A stretch of DNA of 64,000 nucleotides, taken from contig BSBN01001198.1 of the NCBI GenBank assembly GCA_027924645.1, positions 2,108,001 to 2,172,000 of the forward strand, read 5' to 3'. Shown piece after piece: positions 22,352 through 34,227 of the stretch; within the stretch, counting starts at the first letter, position 1; every line of letters starts with the position of its first letter. The DNA comes from Cunninghamia lanceolata (Eukaryota > Streptophyta > Pinopsida > Cupressales > Cupressaceae). The position numbers were made by a program, and so were the translations under genes. The notes under the pieces are model-generated. The model saw nothing but the letters and a program-made list of their open reading frames with translations, searched no databases and was not told the DNA's origin.

Positions 22352-22984
22352 GATTTGGATGACATTGATCCTTATAGCAATTGGTTAGGGCAGGATGAGG
22401 AGAGTCAAGAGACCCCATTGTTTACTGCAGACGAGATTCTTGATTTTGAGAGGCAAGCAATGGAGGATGTGGCTGCAACAGAAGGAGCTTCTGGATTGTC
22501 ATTGGATGACATTGATGAGGAAGAGGAATCGTTGCCATCTAGCAACAGAATGGAAGTCAAGCCGCAGCAACAAACACAACCTTCTATGCCGAGTGAGGAG
22601 CCACAATACAGTGCAAAGACTAGAACCCCTCCCATAGTTTTCACTAGATTAGGGAAGAGGAAGATGTAAAATGTTGTTATATGCAATTTATGAATTATGA
22701 TGATAATTTTCAAAGGCAATCATCATGAATTCGTGATAGTTGCTATCAAACTATTGTAGCAGCCTATCAAGATTCCACATGACAATGTGCTTTTGTACTC
22801 ATTTTGTATTCAAATGAATCAAATCTAATAGAAAACACTTTTGTAGTCATTTATGGACTCATTGGATACATTTTGTCATTGAATTTCGCAAAAACAAATG
22901 TGTTTTTAATGAAATTTAATCAATTTTTTAAGTTGCCGAGTCAAAAATTTTGGGTCTGCCGAGTTTTTGCCAAGTCAGAGTCTG
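22352..22984 (+). mobile_element. Possible hAT transposon 3' fragment
   Basis: An open frame from 22352 to 22669 reads LDDIDPYSNWLGQDEESQ followed by an acidic, Ser/Pro-rich end finishing RLGKRKM. It resembles the low-complexity tails that follow the dimerisation domain of hAT transposases, but the domain itself is absent. Downstream, 22935-22984 holds GCCGAGT repeats (ACTCGGC on the other strand), like hAT subterminal repeats, and ends AGAGTCTG next to gag codons. A candidate 8-bp right flank is CCAACTAT. The left end was not found. A chance resemblance is possible. Confidence 0.35.
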
Positions 22985-23463
22985 CCAACTATGGTTCAGT
23001 TGATAGCTATGTGTCTGAATTTCAAAGGCTTTATGTGATGGTTCCTGATGTTTCAGAGAGGAGGCTTATTGTTCTTTTTATTGAAGGCTTGACCGAACCA
23101 CTTAGAGGTTGGGTGAAAGCATTTGACCCACCTTCTTCACAAGATGCAATAAAAAGGGCAAAAAACATGGAGTTCTCCGCACCTAAAAATAAATTTCACC
23201 CAAAGACATTCCCACCAAAGAAAGACAAGAAACTTTTTCAGAAGGAGTGGCCTAAAAAGGCAAGCATGGATGATGAAACTAAGAATGAGCTACGAAGAAA
23301 AAAGTTATGTTTTAAATGCAAGGAGCCATGGGAACCCGGTCACATGTGCCTAGGAAGAGGCAAGGTTCACTACATTGAGGTCATTTATGATAATGAAGAG
23401 GCAAAGGAGGAAGCCGACTCAGGGAGTGAACATGAAGAGGAAGATGTCGAACTAGAGGAATAG
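22985..23463 (+). pseudogene. gag C-terminal part with zinc knuckle (element B)
   Basis: Gag resumes abruptly at YGSVDSYVSEFQRLYVMV, then FIEGLTEPLRGWVKAF, a basic Lys/Pro linker, and the plant-type knuckle CFKCKEPWEPGHMC (C-x2-C-x7-H-x-C). An acidic tail ends at TAG 23461-23463. The N-terminal half and 5' LTR are missing, replaced by the hAT-like fragment. Upstream codons in the same frame (from 22804) are not gag. Confidence 0.8.
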
Positions 23464-23886
23464 GTGATTGGAGGAGTTACAAGAGGGACCTTTGCTGCTC
23501 TATCAAATACACCCAGATATAACCCATTCAGAGTTAGAGGAGTATTGCAGGGTCAATGTGTGACGATGTTGATTGATAATGGGGCAACCCACAATTTCAT
23601 TGATGAGAACCTAGTGGCAAAAAAAGGCTTTGTGGTAAAAGATTTCGAAGGGTTTAATGTGATAGTTGTAGATGGATTTACTATGTCTTGCACAAAGAAA
23701 ATATCATAGTTGAGTATCATGTTAGGCAACCATAGAGTGATAGATGATTTTTATGTAGTGGGGATTGGAGAGACAAATGTAGTATTGGGGATATAGTGGC
23801 AGCACTCTCTTGGGAAGTACTCCCCAAATTTTCAGACTATGGAATTAAAATTCAAAGCAAATTAGAAAAAAGTGGTACTTTAAAGT
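23464..23886 (+). pseudogene. Protease (element B), active-site change
   Basis: Frame starts after the gag stop: FRVRGVLQGQCVTMLIDNGA, then THNFIDENLV. The catalytic motif normally reads DSGA. Here it is DNGA, an AGT-to-AAT change, so activity is doubtful. TAG stops at about 23707 and 23794 break the link to RT. Confidence 0.75.
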
Positions 23887-24885
23887 ATGTCTAATGGAGC
23901 ACCTAGAGTAGTCACAGTGAAGAAAATGGAGGCTCTTTTCAGACATGGTGAGGTTGCATGGGCAGCCCAATGCTTTGTGTCTACCAAGACTTCTATAGAG
24001 GGTAAGACAAATTATCATGTTGATATTCAGTCACTATTGGACAAACATAGTTTGGTCTTTGGTGATATTCCTCCTGGTAGGCCACCAAATAGAGGCTTTG
24101 AGCATGTTATCGAGTTGAAAGAGGGAGCCAAGCCCGTTGTTACTACCACTTATCGTCATCCAAAAAGGCATAAGGAGGAGATAGAGAAGGCCATCAGAGA
24201 GCTACTTGATATGGGGCATATCAAACCCAATTCCAGTCATTTCGTTTTTTCAGTGGTTTTGGTTAAGAAGAAAGATGGAACTATGAGGATGTGTATTGAT
24301 TACAGGGCTCTCAATAAGAAAACAATTAAAAACAGGTACCCTATCCCTAGGATCGACAAGTTGATTGATGAGTTGCATAGGGCAGTTTACTTTTCGAAGA
24401 TTGATCTTCAATCAGGGTATCATCGTATTAGAGTTAGAGAAGAGGACATTCACAAAACTGCATTCAGATGCCATTATGGTCACTATGAGTTCTTGGTCAT
24501 GCCTTTTAGGTTGACAAATGCACTTGCTGCATTTTAGTCATGCATGAATCAGGTTTTTAACAAGCAGTTCTGAAAATTTGTCCTTGTCTTCTTTGATGAC
24601 ATTCTGATATATAGTAAAATGTGGGAGGACCATCTCAGACATATTGATGAGGTCTTAGGGATTATGGAGGCACAATCACTATATGCCAAAGCATCTAAGT
24701 GCGAATTTGGGATGACAAAGACTTTGTATTTAGGGCATGTGATCAATGCAGAAAGGGTCAAAGTATACATGGACAAGATTCGGGCCATCTTGGATTGGCC
24801 ACCACCTAAGACATTGTCTTATCTAAGGGGATTATTTGGGTTGTGCAGTTATTACAGGAGATTTGTTAAGGGTTTTCATAGCTGA
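23887..24885 (+). pseudogene. Reverse transcriptase (element B)
   Basis: Contains [65 protein letters not shown] and VFFDDILIYSKM (catalytic DD). Stops TAG in the F-Q-S-C-M-N position (24536) and TGA near 24571 are CAG-to-TAG and CGA-to-TGA changes. The thumb continues to YYRRFVKGF and stops near 24883. Confidence 0.85.
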
Positions 24886-24902
24886 CAGCACCCTTAACAA
24901 AC

Positions 24903-25370
24903 TTGACCAAGAAGGGGTCTTTCACTTGGATAGATGCAATCCAGCAAACCTTTGACAAACTCAAGGAGGTCATGAGTACGTGTCCAGTTTTAGCATTGCC
25001 ATATTTTTCTCAACCCTTTGTGTTGGAGTCCGATGCTTCTAGTGAGGGCATTGGAGCTGTCCTAATGCAGAACAAACATCCTATTGCATTTGAGAGTAGG
25101 AAGCTCAAAGAAATAGAAAAAAGATTTCCTATTTATGACAAGGAAATGTTATCCATTATGCATGCATTGCCTAAATTCAAACAGTACCTAGTAGGGGGTA
25201 AATTTGTGGTAAGGATAGATCATAATAGCCTGAAATACTTCCTTAACTAGAAGGATTTAAATGAAAGACAACAAAAGTGTGTTAGTAAATTGCAAGCCTA
25301 TGACTTTGACATAAAGTATGTTAAGGGAAAAAGAAATATAGTTGTTGATGCTCTATCCAGGAAGCCTACC
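24903..25370 (+). pseudogene. RNase H (element B)
   Basis: LTKKGSFTWIDAIQQTFDKL, then [19 protein letters not shown] (first Asp), KEIEKRFPIYDKEMLSIMHA (Glu), FVVRIDHNSLKYFLN (Asp), a TAG at about 25250, and YVKGKRNIVVDALSRKP (last Asp). Domain order and residues are those of Ty3 RNase H. One in-frame stop breaks it. Confidence 0.85.
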
Positions 25371-26985
25371 TTGTGCTCAATCTCTGAGATTTCAGTAGAT
25401 TGGAAGGCTCATCTCTTGGTTGAGTATTCTAAGAATACTTTTGCTTGTTATGTCATGGAGGGGACGGTGCAGGATGACAGGGACAAAGTGATGGGTGATC
25501 TTATTTTATACAAGGATAGAATCTACCTTGTTCCAGAATCCAAGATGAAGAAGATTTTGAGAGTTGTCCATGACACTCCTCTAGCAAGACACCTTGGTTA
25601 CTTTAAGACCTACAAACAGATCAGGGAGAGGTTCACATGGAAGGGAATCAACGATGATGTCTTGAGGCATGTTAGGGAGTGTCTGACTTGTCAACAGAAT
25701 AAGTCACGACATACTTTTCCAGCAGGACTATTGCAGCCCCTACCTAGTCCAGAGCAGAAATGGGAGAGCATATCTATGGATTTCATCACTAGTCTTCCAC
25801 GGGTATAGGGTAAGGATTGTATCTTTGTTGTGCTGGACAGGTTGACAAAGTATGCTCACTTCTACACCATATCCTCTAAGTTTAAGGCACCTCAAGATGT
25901 AGAGTTGTTTTTCTGAGAGGTGTTTAGACTCCATGGTCTACCCAAGAACATTGTAAGTGATCATGACAACATCTTGCTCAGTATGTTTTGGCAAAAGCTT
26001 TTCAGATTGACAGGTACTGAGTTAACTCCGAGCACTAGCTATCATCCGTAGACAGATGGACAAATTGAGATTGTTAACAAGTGGGTAGAAGGCTACCTGG
26101 AACTATGTAGCAGGGCAACAAAAGGCTTGGATCAGGTGGTTATATTTGGGTGAGCACTGCTACACTACCACCCATCACATGTCTATTAGCATGACTCTTT
26201 TCAGAGCTTTGTATGGGTATGAAGTTACATCTTTTGTGGATCTAATCATTGTTGATAGTAGGGCTCCGAAGGCCAAGGATTGGGTTTAGGAGAGTCAAGA
26301 TATTCTAAAATCACTAAAAGATAATCTCTAGCAGGCTCAAAACCAACAGAACATCTATGCAAATAGACACAAATTGGAGAGATCACATCTTTTGTGGATC
26401 TAGTCATTGCTGATAGTAGGGTTCCGAAGGCCAAGGATTGGGTTCTAGAGAGTCAAGATATTCTGAAATCACGAAAAGATAATCTCCAGTAGGCTCAAAA
26501 CCAACAGAAAATCTATGCAAACAGACACAAATTGGAGAGATCTTTTGAGGTTGGTGACTTAGTTTTCTTGTGGTTGCAGCCCAACTGGCAGTCTTCTTTG
26601 AAGAAGAGTGGAGCAGAGAAGCTGAAGTTACAATTTGATGGGCCATATAGGGTTGTGAGGAGGATAGGAGAGGTTGCCTATGAGTTAGAGCTGCCAAAGC
26701 GCAGCAAGATCCATAATGTGTTTCATGTTTCGTGCCTCAAAAAGGCACTTCGGGAGCATATTTCACCTTCTCTTGAGCTTCCACCTTTGGATGAAGAAGG
26801 TAAATTAATTTTTGTACCTGAGGCTATTCTGGATGTATGGGAGAGAAGATTAAGAAGCAAAAGCATCAAAGAGTATTTAATTCATTGGAAGAATTTGCCT
26901 CCAGAAGATGCTACATGAGAAGGAGAACAGGTACTTCAACATCCAAATCTACAATTGCTTGAGGACAAGCGATTTCGAGAAGGAC
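25371..26985 (+). pseudogene. Integrase and chromodomain-like end (element B)
   Basis: Zinc domain: HDTPLARHLGYFKTYKQIRE...CLTCQQNK. Core: SISMDFITSLPRV, then TAG at 25806; VELFF then TGA; SYHP then TAG at about 26050; DGQIEIVNKWVEGYL with the catalytic Glu. A 158-bp tandem duplication (26227-26542) shifts the frame. The C-terminus (26532-26917) has FEVGDLVFLWLQP, GPYRVVRRIGEVAYELELP, IHNVFHVSCLKKAL and EYLIHWKNLPPEDA, with the next Trp codon TGA. It ends LLEDK and AGAAGGAC before the LTR. Confidence 0.85.
26227..26542 (+). repeat. 158-bp tandem duplication inside integrase
   Basis: 26227-26384 and 26385-26542 align end to end with about a dozen differences. 158 is not a multiple of three, so the duplication itself broke the frame. 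The differences show it is old. Confidence 0.95.
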
Positions 26986-27763
26986 TGTAATGTCCCCTTT
27001 TCAAGCATGAGTGTTTGACAAAGACCCTTAGCCTATTTTAATTCCCGTAGGCTAATTGGGATTTTGGTAAGGGAATAATTAATTAAATTAAGTTGTCATA
27101 GATTATCCTTTTACAGGCAACTTATATTTAATTAATTGTTTTAGTAAAGTTGGACATCTTATTATAAACTGACTTATTTCGGGGTCCAAAAAGCAAATAA
27201 AAATTAAAAGTCACTTTATGGGGAAATAAATTTATAAAATATAATTTCTTGAACTTTCTAAAGGAGAGTATAAAAGGAGGTTGTGAAAAGAGAAATTCAT
27301 ATTCTTAGCATTTCATTTCTAAAAACCCCAACTGTGGAGATTCAACATTTTGTTCAACTTTCAGCCCCAGGACGAAAACCCTACGGTGAAGATTGGTGTC
27401 AAGGATGAAAACCCTCCTAACCAATTCAAGGTGGATTCATGTAGGATTTACAAGTGTGCTTAATGTTTGGAATTTGTAGAGATTTGTACTGAGGCTGGTA
27501 ATTTCATTTTTTAGATTTGTGAGTACATGGTGGAACGAAAGTTGGAGATTAACGATAAATATTTGCGTGGCAAATTATCTTCATCTTTGAAGAGAAGATT
27601 GATATTTTTGATAAGACCCATTCCAAAAGATAGGTTGTATCATACATATCTATAGGTTGTACCATTTTGTAAGAGGAACAGTCGTACCATAAATAAGGAA
27701 AAGCAATCGTAAACATATTTGGAAAACTGTGATAAATTGAGAAGAAGCGTTGAAGTTTATTAT
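26986..27763 (+). repeat. 3' LTR of element B, truncated
   Basis: Starts TGTAATGTCCCCTTTTCAAG after LLEDK and a purine tract. TATAAAAGGAGG box near 27270. Related to the LTR at 20214 (shared AGACCCTTAGCCTATTTT-like start). It is cut at about 27763, where unrelated sequence begins. Confidence 0.85.
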
Positions 27764-28047
27764 GTTGTGGGACCCCCAAATTGATGAGCACACGATTATA
27801 CTGAGAGGGGGGGTGAATCAATATAACACAATCTTTTAACTTTTTCAAAACTTAATCAATACAACAATGATGCACATGCTAGATCTAACAATTATGAACA
27901 CAAGAGAACACAAGATTTACGTGGAAACCATTTCGGGAGAAAACCACAACACAATATTGCTCATATATTTATGTTCTTTAGTAGGCACCAACCTACTCTT
28001 ACAATTCTTCTTTTGTGAGCACCAACCCATTGGAGACACCAATCCCC
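27764..28047. repeat. Unclassified repeat, possibly Copia LTR-like
   Basis: Begins near TGTGGGACCCCCAAATTG and contains GAGAGGGGGGGTGAATCAAT and ACAAGATTTACGTGGAAACC, word types common in plant LTR repeats. The same sequence resumes after the solo LTR at 30148 (GAATTATAAGCACCAACC). No ends or domains are resolved. Confidence 0.35.
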
Positions 28048-28215
28048 TGTCATGTCCCCGTTTCCGACATAAGTAAACAATGAACACGGATTAGCCCATT
28101 CATCATTCCCATATGCTAATACGTAAGATAAGGGAATGAACTTAGTTTTGGCTAACGAACTTTCTGTTTTGCAAGTCAAGACCTCTATCAAGTGACATAA
28201 GGTTGTCTTAGTGCT

Positions 28216-29430
28216 AGGCGCACTTTCTCATCTGTTCAACCATCAAAATGCGCCTTGGCTAGGATTCATACAAACATGAGCATGAAGACATTTCTTGAGT
28301 GCTTCAATGATGGATGGTTTCTAGACATTCAAACATGTATTGGAAAACATTAAATGGCTAAGGAAGGAAGGAAGACTCTTGTCAACACTTAGGCGCACTT
28401 TTCATGTTGAAACACCTCCAAGTTGCGCCTTGGGTATAAGGAGAGTTGATCCAAGAGGATGAGTGCCAAATGATTAGAAGCTTGTAGTGATTGAAGACAT
28501 TAAAGTGACAACGGCACTTAGGCGCACATCTACCTTTCCTCACACTCAAATGTGCGCCTAGAATAGCAAGGCGCTAATCCATGACTCAAGAACCTTGAAC
28601 ATGTGCCTAAGTAAGGAGGAGCTCTTAGGAGTCAAGGCGCTAGTTTGACACTCAACAACACCTAATGTACGCCTAGGAAAAGTAAGGCGCCAATCATTGA
28701 TCAAACAACTCAAAATGTGCGCCTAGGTGTTTGAGGTGCTAGATCATGCCTCTGGGACATTGGAATTGCGCCTTAAACAAGGAAGTGATTTGCAATGTCA
28801 AGTTGTGCACCAAAAGTTAAAAGTTTGTTCAAGGATCATGAATGTATTGAGGCGCACTTTTAGTCATCTTCAACCTCATATGTGCGCCTTCTCTAGGAAG
28901 CTCAAATTGCACCTAAGGAAGGGATTCTAAGACATCATCATTGATATTGGCTAAGATGCATGTGGAGAAGCTTTGGAGAAACTTTGAAGATTTGAACGAA
29001 GTTGAATCTCACCTCCAAGATGCTAGGCGCAATCTCATGGCTCTAGAACACTGAATATGCGCCTAAAGCTAGATAGGGATATTGAAGTCACAATTTGATC
29101 TTTCATCTTGTTTAAGAGGTAAAACTTGCTTGAGGGATCATTCATCCAACTAAGATCCTGATCAAGACAAGAGAACATCATGTTGCTTGAGGCGCACTTT
29201 GCCTCCTATTCCACCTTGGATATGCACCTTACTTGGATCCTTCATCAACTTGCAAGTAAACATCACATGGGAGAGAATTATAGCTTGTGCCAGTGTTTGG
29301 AGAAGTGGTTAAGTATTAGAAGACAAGTCTTGTTGATGAGGCGCACCTTCTAGCCTCTGCCACCTCAAAAGTGTGCCTAGCTTGGGAGAGGCGCCAATTT
29401 TGATCTCTGCATCCTCCAATATGCACCTAA
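28216..29430. repeat. Twelve inverted-repeat modules, AGGCGC...GCGCCT
   Basis: Modules of 41-51 bases run from AGGCGC(A) to (T)GCGCCT with unrelated 25-32-base centres: 28216-28256, 28391-28441, 28518-28561, 28567-28610, 28634-28677, 28684-28727, 28732-28775, 28849-28890, 29024-29066, 29189-29230, 29339-29380 and 29388-29430. Some arms have one change (GGTGCT, TGCACCT). Half modules occur near 28896 and 29921. The array ends about 200 bases before the TATA box. Confidence 0.85.
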
Positions 29431-29633
29431 CCTTCATTGAGCACGTGCAAGCAGTGGATCCCAAAGTGACCTTGGATGACGTGTCAGATAAGGCTCTCAA
29501 TTCGGAATAAGCGACCTTGGGTAGCATGATGATAAGGCTTCCAACTCAGAAATGAGTCATTCCAATGGAATATTCCTCTAGAATATGCTCATTGGAAAGC
29601 GTGTCATGGTTGCCTCTTGCTCTTGAGGAGCAC

Positions 29634-29642
29634 TATAAAAGG
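29634..29642 (+). promoter_or_regulatory. TATA box of the solo LTR
   Basis: TATAAAAGG in the context CACTATAAAAGGAGAAGA, the same arrangement as the TATA boxes of the LTRs at 20214 and 26986. It would mark the U3/R transition shortly downstream. Confidence 0.6.
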
Positions 29643-30289
29643 AGAAGAGTGACTGCATTTTGTATCTTAGCTATTTGATATTTCTTGGTAAGCTTTATGC
29701 TCTTTTCATGAAATCTGCATATTTCATGTTTGTTGGGGTGATGCTCCCTCAACCTTGATAAGGTGATGCTCCCTTATCCTTTGAGAGATGTTAACATTCA
29801 GTTATCATCATTGTGCAGGATTGAAGTCATTGTTTGCAACTTGAAGTTACTTAGATCTTGAAGACAATAGCAACCTGAAGCCAAGATACTTGTAGTTTGA
29901 AGACACTCATTGTTCAATCTAGGCGCTAAGGCCTATCTTTTAAAATCATTGTAATAAGATGAACATTGATGCTATTAAGCATCTAATAAATGTAATAAGA
30001 AGTTGTATGGACAATTGTAATAAGATATCTCAACTTCCTTGTTTGTTCAAATCATGTTGAATTCATTTATGTTAGATGTTAATTGATTGAAGTAAGAAGT
30101 AGGAAAAGTTAGGAAAAAATTTAGTTAAGTATAGTTGAGATATTTCATTCCCACTTGACAGAATTATAAGCACCAACCCCCACACAAACTGAGCTCCAAG
30201 CAAGCAAGAGGCTGCAACCTATTAATCCTTCAATGGCTGATATAGTTTACTTCTCCACAAGATCTTCCTCTCACAAAACTGTTTTACAC

Positions 30290-30425
30290 CTTTCACAAAT
30301 CGGATCACACACGTCACACAATCCTTTCTTCACAAATCTGATCACACCCTTTACACAATGCTCTTTTCACAAATCTGATCTAACTTATGTATCAATTCCT
30401 TTCACAAATCTGATTACAATCATGC
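30290..30425. repeat. Degenerate tandem repeat TTTCACAAATCTGATCACA
   Basis: Four copies spaced about 35-45 bases apart, at roughly 30291, 30330, 30367 and 30400. Confidence 0.7.
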
Positions 30426-31225
30426 TCAATTTTCCTTCAACATATGATCACAAATATGGCTATGTTTTCATTAAAATTTTCTGCTCTCTAATGATGTGTC
30501 ATTTGTTCTTCTTTCACCATATCAACATCCCCTTCATCTATTTAATATAAGTCTGATTTGCACTTCATTTTTCTGTCTTTTCTCTTTTCAATCTGCTCTT
30601 CAAATTAGATATATTTCATTTAAATTGCTTGTTTTTTCAACTGTCACTCACTCCTTTTATACACTCCTCAAGGGAGATGTCTTTTAGAATGTATGTGACC
30701 TTTCACCAAAGATAAACAGCCTTTCACAACTTGCACCATTTCATAAACTGCTGCCTAAAAATAATCACCACAAGGATCACACCTCTTTATTTACATAATC
30801 ACTGCCCTTCTTATACAAATCGTAACACATGAATGTTACTCATACTCCTTTCTTTTGTCTTCTTAACAATTGTTGGGCTCTTTTGTCTTATTCTAATCAC
30901 TCTTATATGAATCGCTCCACATGAGATGAATCACTCTTTATGATTTTTCTTATTTATCAATCATATCTTCTTTTCTAATCAATCGCATCACTTCTAATAA
31001 TGAATGTATTGCATTTCAAAATCACAAGTCTTTCAAATCTGAATCGCTTATCTTATACGGTATAAGACTTTTGTCTTATTCACAAGTCATCATGTCCTTT
31101 TCTTATTCATGAAAATCATTGGATATTATGTTTCTTTAACTGCTCCATGTTAATATGATCTTTGTCTTCATTTTGTAATACTTTTATGGTCGGCCAGATT
31201 TAACTTAGACTTGTCTTTTATCATT

Positions 31226-31230
<5 letters not shown>

Positions 31231-31288
<58 letters not shown>
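31231..31288. repeat. (TA)29 microsatellite
   Basis: Uninterrupted TA dinucleotides for 58 bases. Length is likely polymorphic. Confidence 0.98.
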
Positions 31289-31289
<1 letters not shown>

Positions 31290-34033
31290 CTTGAGACTTT
31301 ATACATAGAGCTGCATACATGTTGGCCATCTTGAATCTTCATTAAATCTTTAATTTAAATTAATTTCCATCGCTGCCTTATCAACTGCTCATTAAACATG
31401 TGGTCCGCCACCTCTCATCATTAATAAGACATTTTGTCTTATTAAATTCATATCATTTATTATGTTTAAATCTTTAACTTAAACATGTGAATGTCTCTAC
31501 GTCGGTCTTCTCAATTCACCTTTTTTCTTCAATGGGAATGTATAACGAACTATTCTTATTTTGCTTTGACATCAATGACTATATGTCTTCTCACCTTTGA
31601 CATCAATGACAACATTTCCAACACAAATACTCAGCCGCACCAGCTTTGGGGTTTAATTCCCCCTTCTATTGCTGATCGCAGCCATCTATTGGCCTCTCAA
31701 AGTGCCATACAGTTTTTAAAAGGGCTGAGTCAATGTTATTTCAGATATTAATTCTGATTTCTGTATATTCATTGATATCATCTAGCAGCAACACCATGGC
31801 ATCAATTTGAGGTTAGCATATATTATTCAATTTTTTCATGTATTTATGGTGATTATTACAACAGCAACATTAGTTAATATCAAGTTGCAAATCTGAGTTT
31901 ATTGTAATTATTTTGAAGTATTGTGGCATTCCCATTGATTTATAAATCATAAGATCAGTTTTCAGCTTGTACCATATTTGGGCATTTTGTCAAACATTTG
32001 TTGAAATACACACAAAATTAGTTGGGCACTTTACATACGCACACTTTCAAGTGTGTCAAATTGTTTAGAAGATTGTTTCAATGACTCTTTAATTTTATAA
32101 TGAATTTCACAGGCTTTGTTTGATTGTCCAGATTTAAGATTGTGTCCTAGATTATGATTACAAATGTCTATGTAATTGTTCCTAATATCATTATATAGTG
32201 TGTAGGTTTAAAGGAAAATCTGTTTCATTGCAAATGTCTATGTAATTGTGTCTAATATCATTATATAGTGCATAGGTTAAAAGAAAATTGTGCTCCATGT
32301 TCATGTTACACATCTTGCAGTCTCTGTTTCCAAGGTGTCCTAGGAAAGGTCCATCTTAACAGTTTCATTGTTTAGTTCATGTTAGTTGCCACTTAGTTTT
32401 GCATAATGAATTTCTTTTCTAGAATGATAACCTTGGGCAGATAGGGGGGGTTCTCTAATTTTAGGTTTACGATATTCTTATAATACTAAAGTTTATTCAC
32501 GACTTCAATGTTTTCCTAGCTCCTGAGGTTGTCACTGACTTTAGCTTGAATTCTCAACTGAAATGCACAATTTGTGATTGAAGATACCAAAATCACATGA
32601 CTAAAAAATCATAATCTACAATTATAATTTATAACCTGTGATTTCCTAAACATTTATTACTTCTGTTGTGCAGCTAGAGTCCAAAGTTCAAAGTCAAATG
32701 AAATGAGCTCAAGTAGTAAATCGTCAGGGATTTCATAAAGAAGGCCCATGTTTAAACTCCCCAGAAGACATGTTACATGCTTATGTTGAATCGAGTAAAT
32801 TGCCACACCCAATTGAAGGTGTGATGCGCCCTGACTGACAAGGCCAGATGCAAGTCCTGGGTGAATTTGATGATAGAGATACTCCTCACTTGTGGGATCT
32901 CAGCCAAAGGACACCCCACAAATCACCAAACAAGTAACAGTTAGAATATATTTTTTCTACTGTGCCTCCAACAGAATGACAAATCGTTTTATATTTTCCT
33001 ACACATATTTGGCAGAAAACAGTACTTACCATATTTCTCTGTCCAAATGAAAAACAGGTATCCTTGGACAATTTCTATGTGTCAGTGTGGCACTAGATTT
33101 TATGGATATGGACAAACTATTTTGTAACAGAGAGATAACCCATCTGCCACACTCAAAAGTAGAGAGACCTACAGATAGGGTAGACATCGTCATGAACTGT
33201 ATAATTACCTGCCCGTCCTCCAATAACTAATCAAGCAGGTTAATCCCTGCAATATAACTTTTTTTTTTATAGCAATTGCCCTGAACCTTGTTTAAGATTC
33301 AAAGTTAAAAAGTCTTGGTAACCTGCGATAGTCAATGAAAAGCATTTTGTAGTGCCAATCACAGTCGGTGAAAAGCATTTTGTAGTAGTAGTCCCAATCT
33401 TATTAAGACAACATGAGTGTTGATTCCAACTACTAGAAAATCAGTGGATAACAAGGCTGATCTTTGGATATTTCGTTGGAGTTTATTGTCAAGAGTAGAT
33501 TCCTTAAGAAACATCACATTAAAACAATATTACACTTCTCCATATTGGTAGCAGATTTCACTGAAACAATGCAGACATTTGGAATTTCTAAATCTCACAA
33601 TTGGAGGCATCCAATGATACCACAAAGACGTGCCTCACCCATATCATGCTAGTGTGGGAGCCCAAATAAGAAGGATGCCTGCACTGCAACAAAGAGGAGG
33701 CTTCTGCTCATCTCTGAATGGATTTCCCTTGAGGCTGTGTTTTGTCATAATCACAAGCATCTATTCTAACACAGAAATAATTCTTTTTTGTCTTCGAAAA
33801 AATTGTGCCCACTAAAGAGTAAATATCACTCAGCTGGATCCAATCCAATGGTGATCAGTTGTCCTGATCTTGCCTAGCAATACCCAATTCAAATGTAAAT
33901 AAACCCAAGAGAAATCCTTCTTTAGCATGAAAAATAGATTTAGGTTTTACTATTTTTTATTTTGCTTTAAAAAGACAGATGACAATCTCTTCCTACATCA
34001 TGATTGCATAAGAATGGATCTGATAAACTGTGT

Positions 34034-34085
34034 ATACTGAACTAATACAGTTTGGGTTGTAATCTCATCAAGCTGCATTCCAAAT
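34034..34085 (-). pseudogene. Decayed duplicate of the CCDC93-like exon
   Basis: Minus strand encodes QLDEITTQTVLVQY, matching RLDDIPTQTELVQY of the intact exon 194 bases away, and the bases around it also align (intron side TTCCTA...ATGAT...CATA). The splice donor position reads ACACAG instead of GTATGT, so it cannot be spliced the same way. It is a tandem duplication of exon plus intron that decayed. Confidence 0.65.
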
Positions 34086-34227
34086 CTATATATAAAAAGA
34101 TTGAAGACAAAGACTTTGAAAGCTTGAAAAAATAAATTAAGTTTGTGCTTTATAAATATTTACAACACTCAGATAAATATCCTTTCCTAAAAAATGATCA
34201 CATAGGAAAAAGATTCATTAAACATAC

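Larger units (their letters stand above)
28048..30147 (+). repeat. Solo LTR, 2.1 kb, with module array in U3
   Basis: Starts TGTCATGTCCCCGTTTCCGA, similar to the LTR at 59961. A probable end is GAGATATTTCA at 30147. Flanks TCCCC (28043-28047) and TTCCC (30148-30152) are imperfect target duplications. TATAAAAGG lies at 29634-29642. No internal region adjoins it, so it is a solo LTR left by recombination. The right end is less certain than the left. Confidence 0.65.
30153..34033. other. Mostly unannotated, non-TE-like sequence
   Basis: No LTR ends, retroelement domains or credible long frames. It contains degenerate repeats at 30290-30425 and a (TA)29 run at 31231-31288. A GTAAGT splice-donor-like site on the minus strand at about 33030-33035 and a GACGGGCAG/GTAATT site near 33210 hint at minus-strand exons, but I could not recognise a protein. 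Probably intron or intergenic host DNA with old repeats. Confidence 0.4.

Noticed and set aside
22804..22984. N-terminal extension of the B gag frame
   Set aside because: Codons before 22985 are AT-rich and not gag-like. They are read-through of the hAT-like fragment into gag.
28216..29430. CRISPR-like array of repeats and spacers
   Set aside because: The conserved parts are inverted arms of 6-8 bases, spacing is irregular, the context is a plant LTR with a TATA box, and there are no cas genes. Not CRISPR.
31231..31288. TA run as a replication origin or regulatory element
   Set aside because: A plain dinucleotide microsatellite is the simplest explanation.
33026..33223. Minus-strand frame with splice-donor-like sites, considered as another CCDC93 exon
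   Set aside because: The translation does not resemble CCDC93 or any protein I recognise. GT-rich donor words occur by chance. Left unannotated as a gene.
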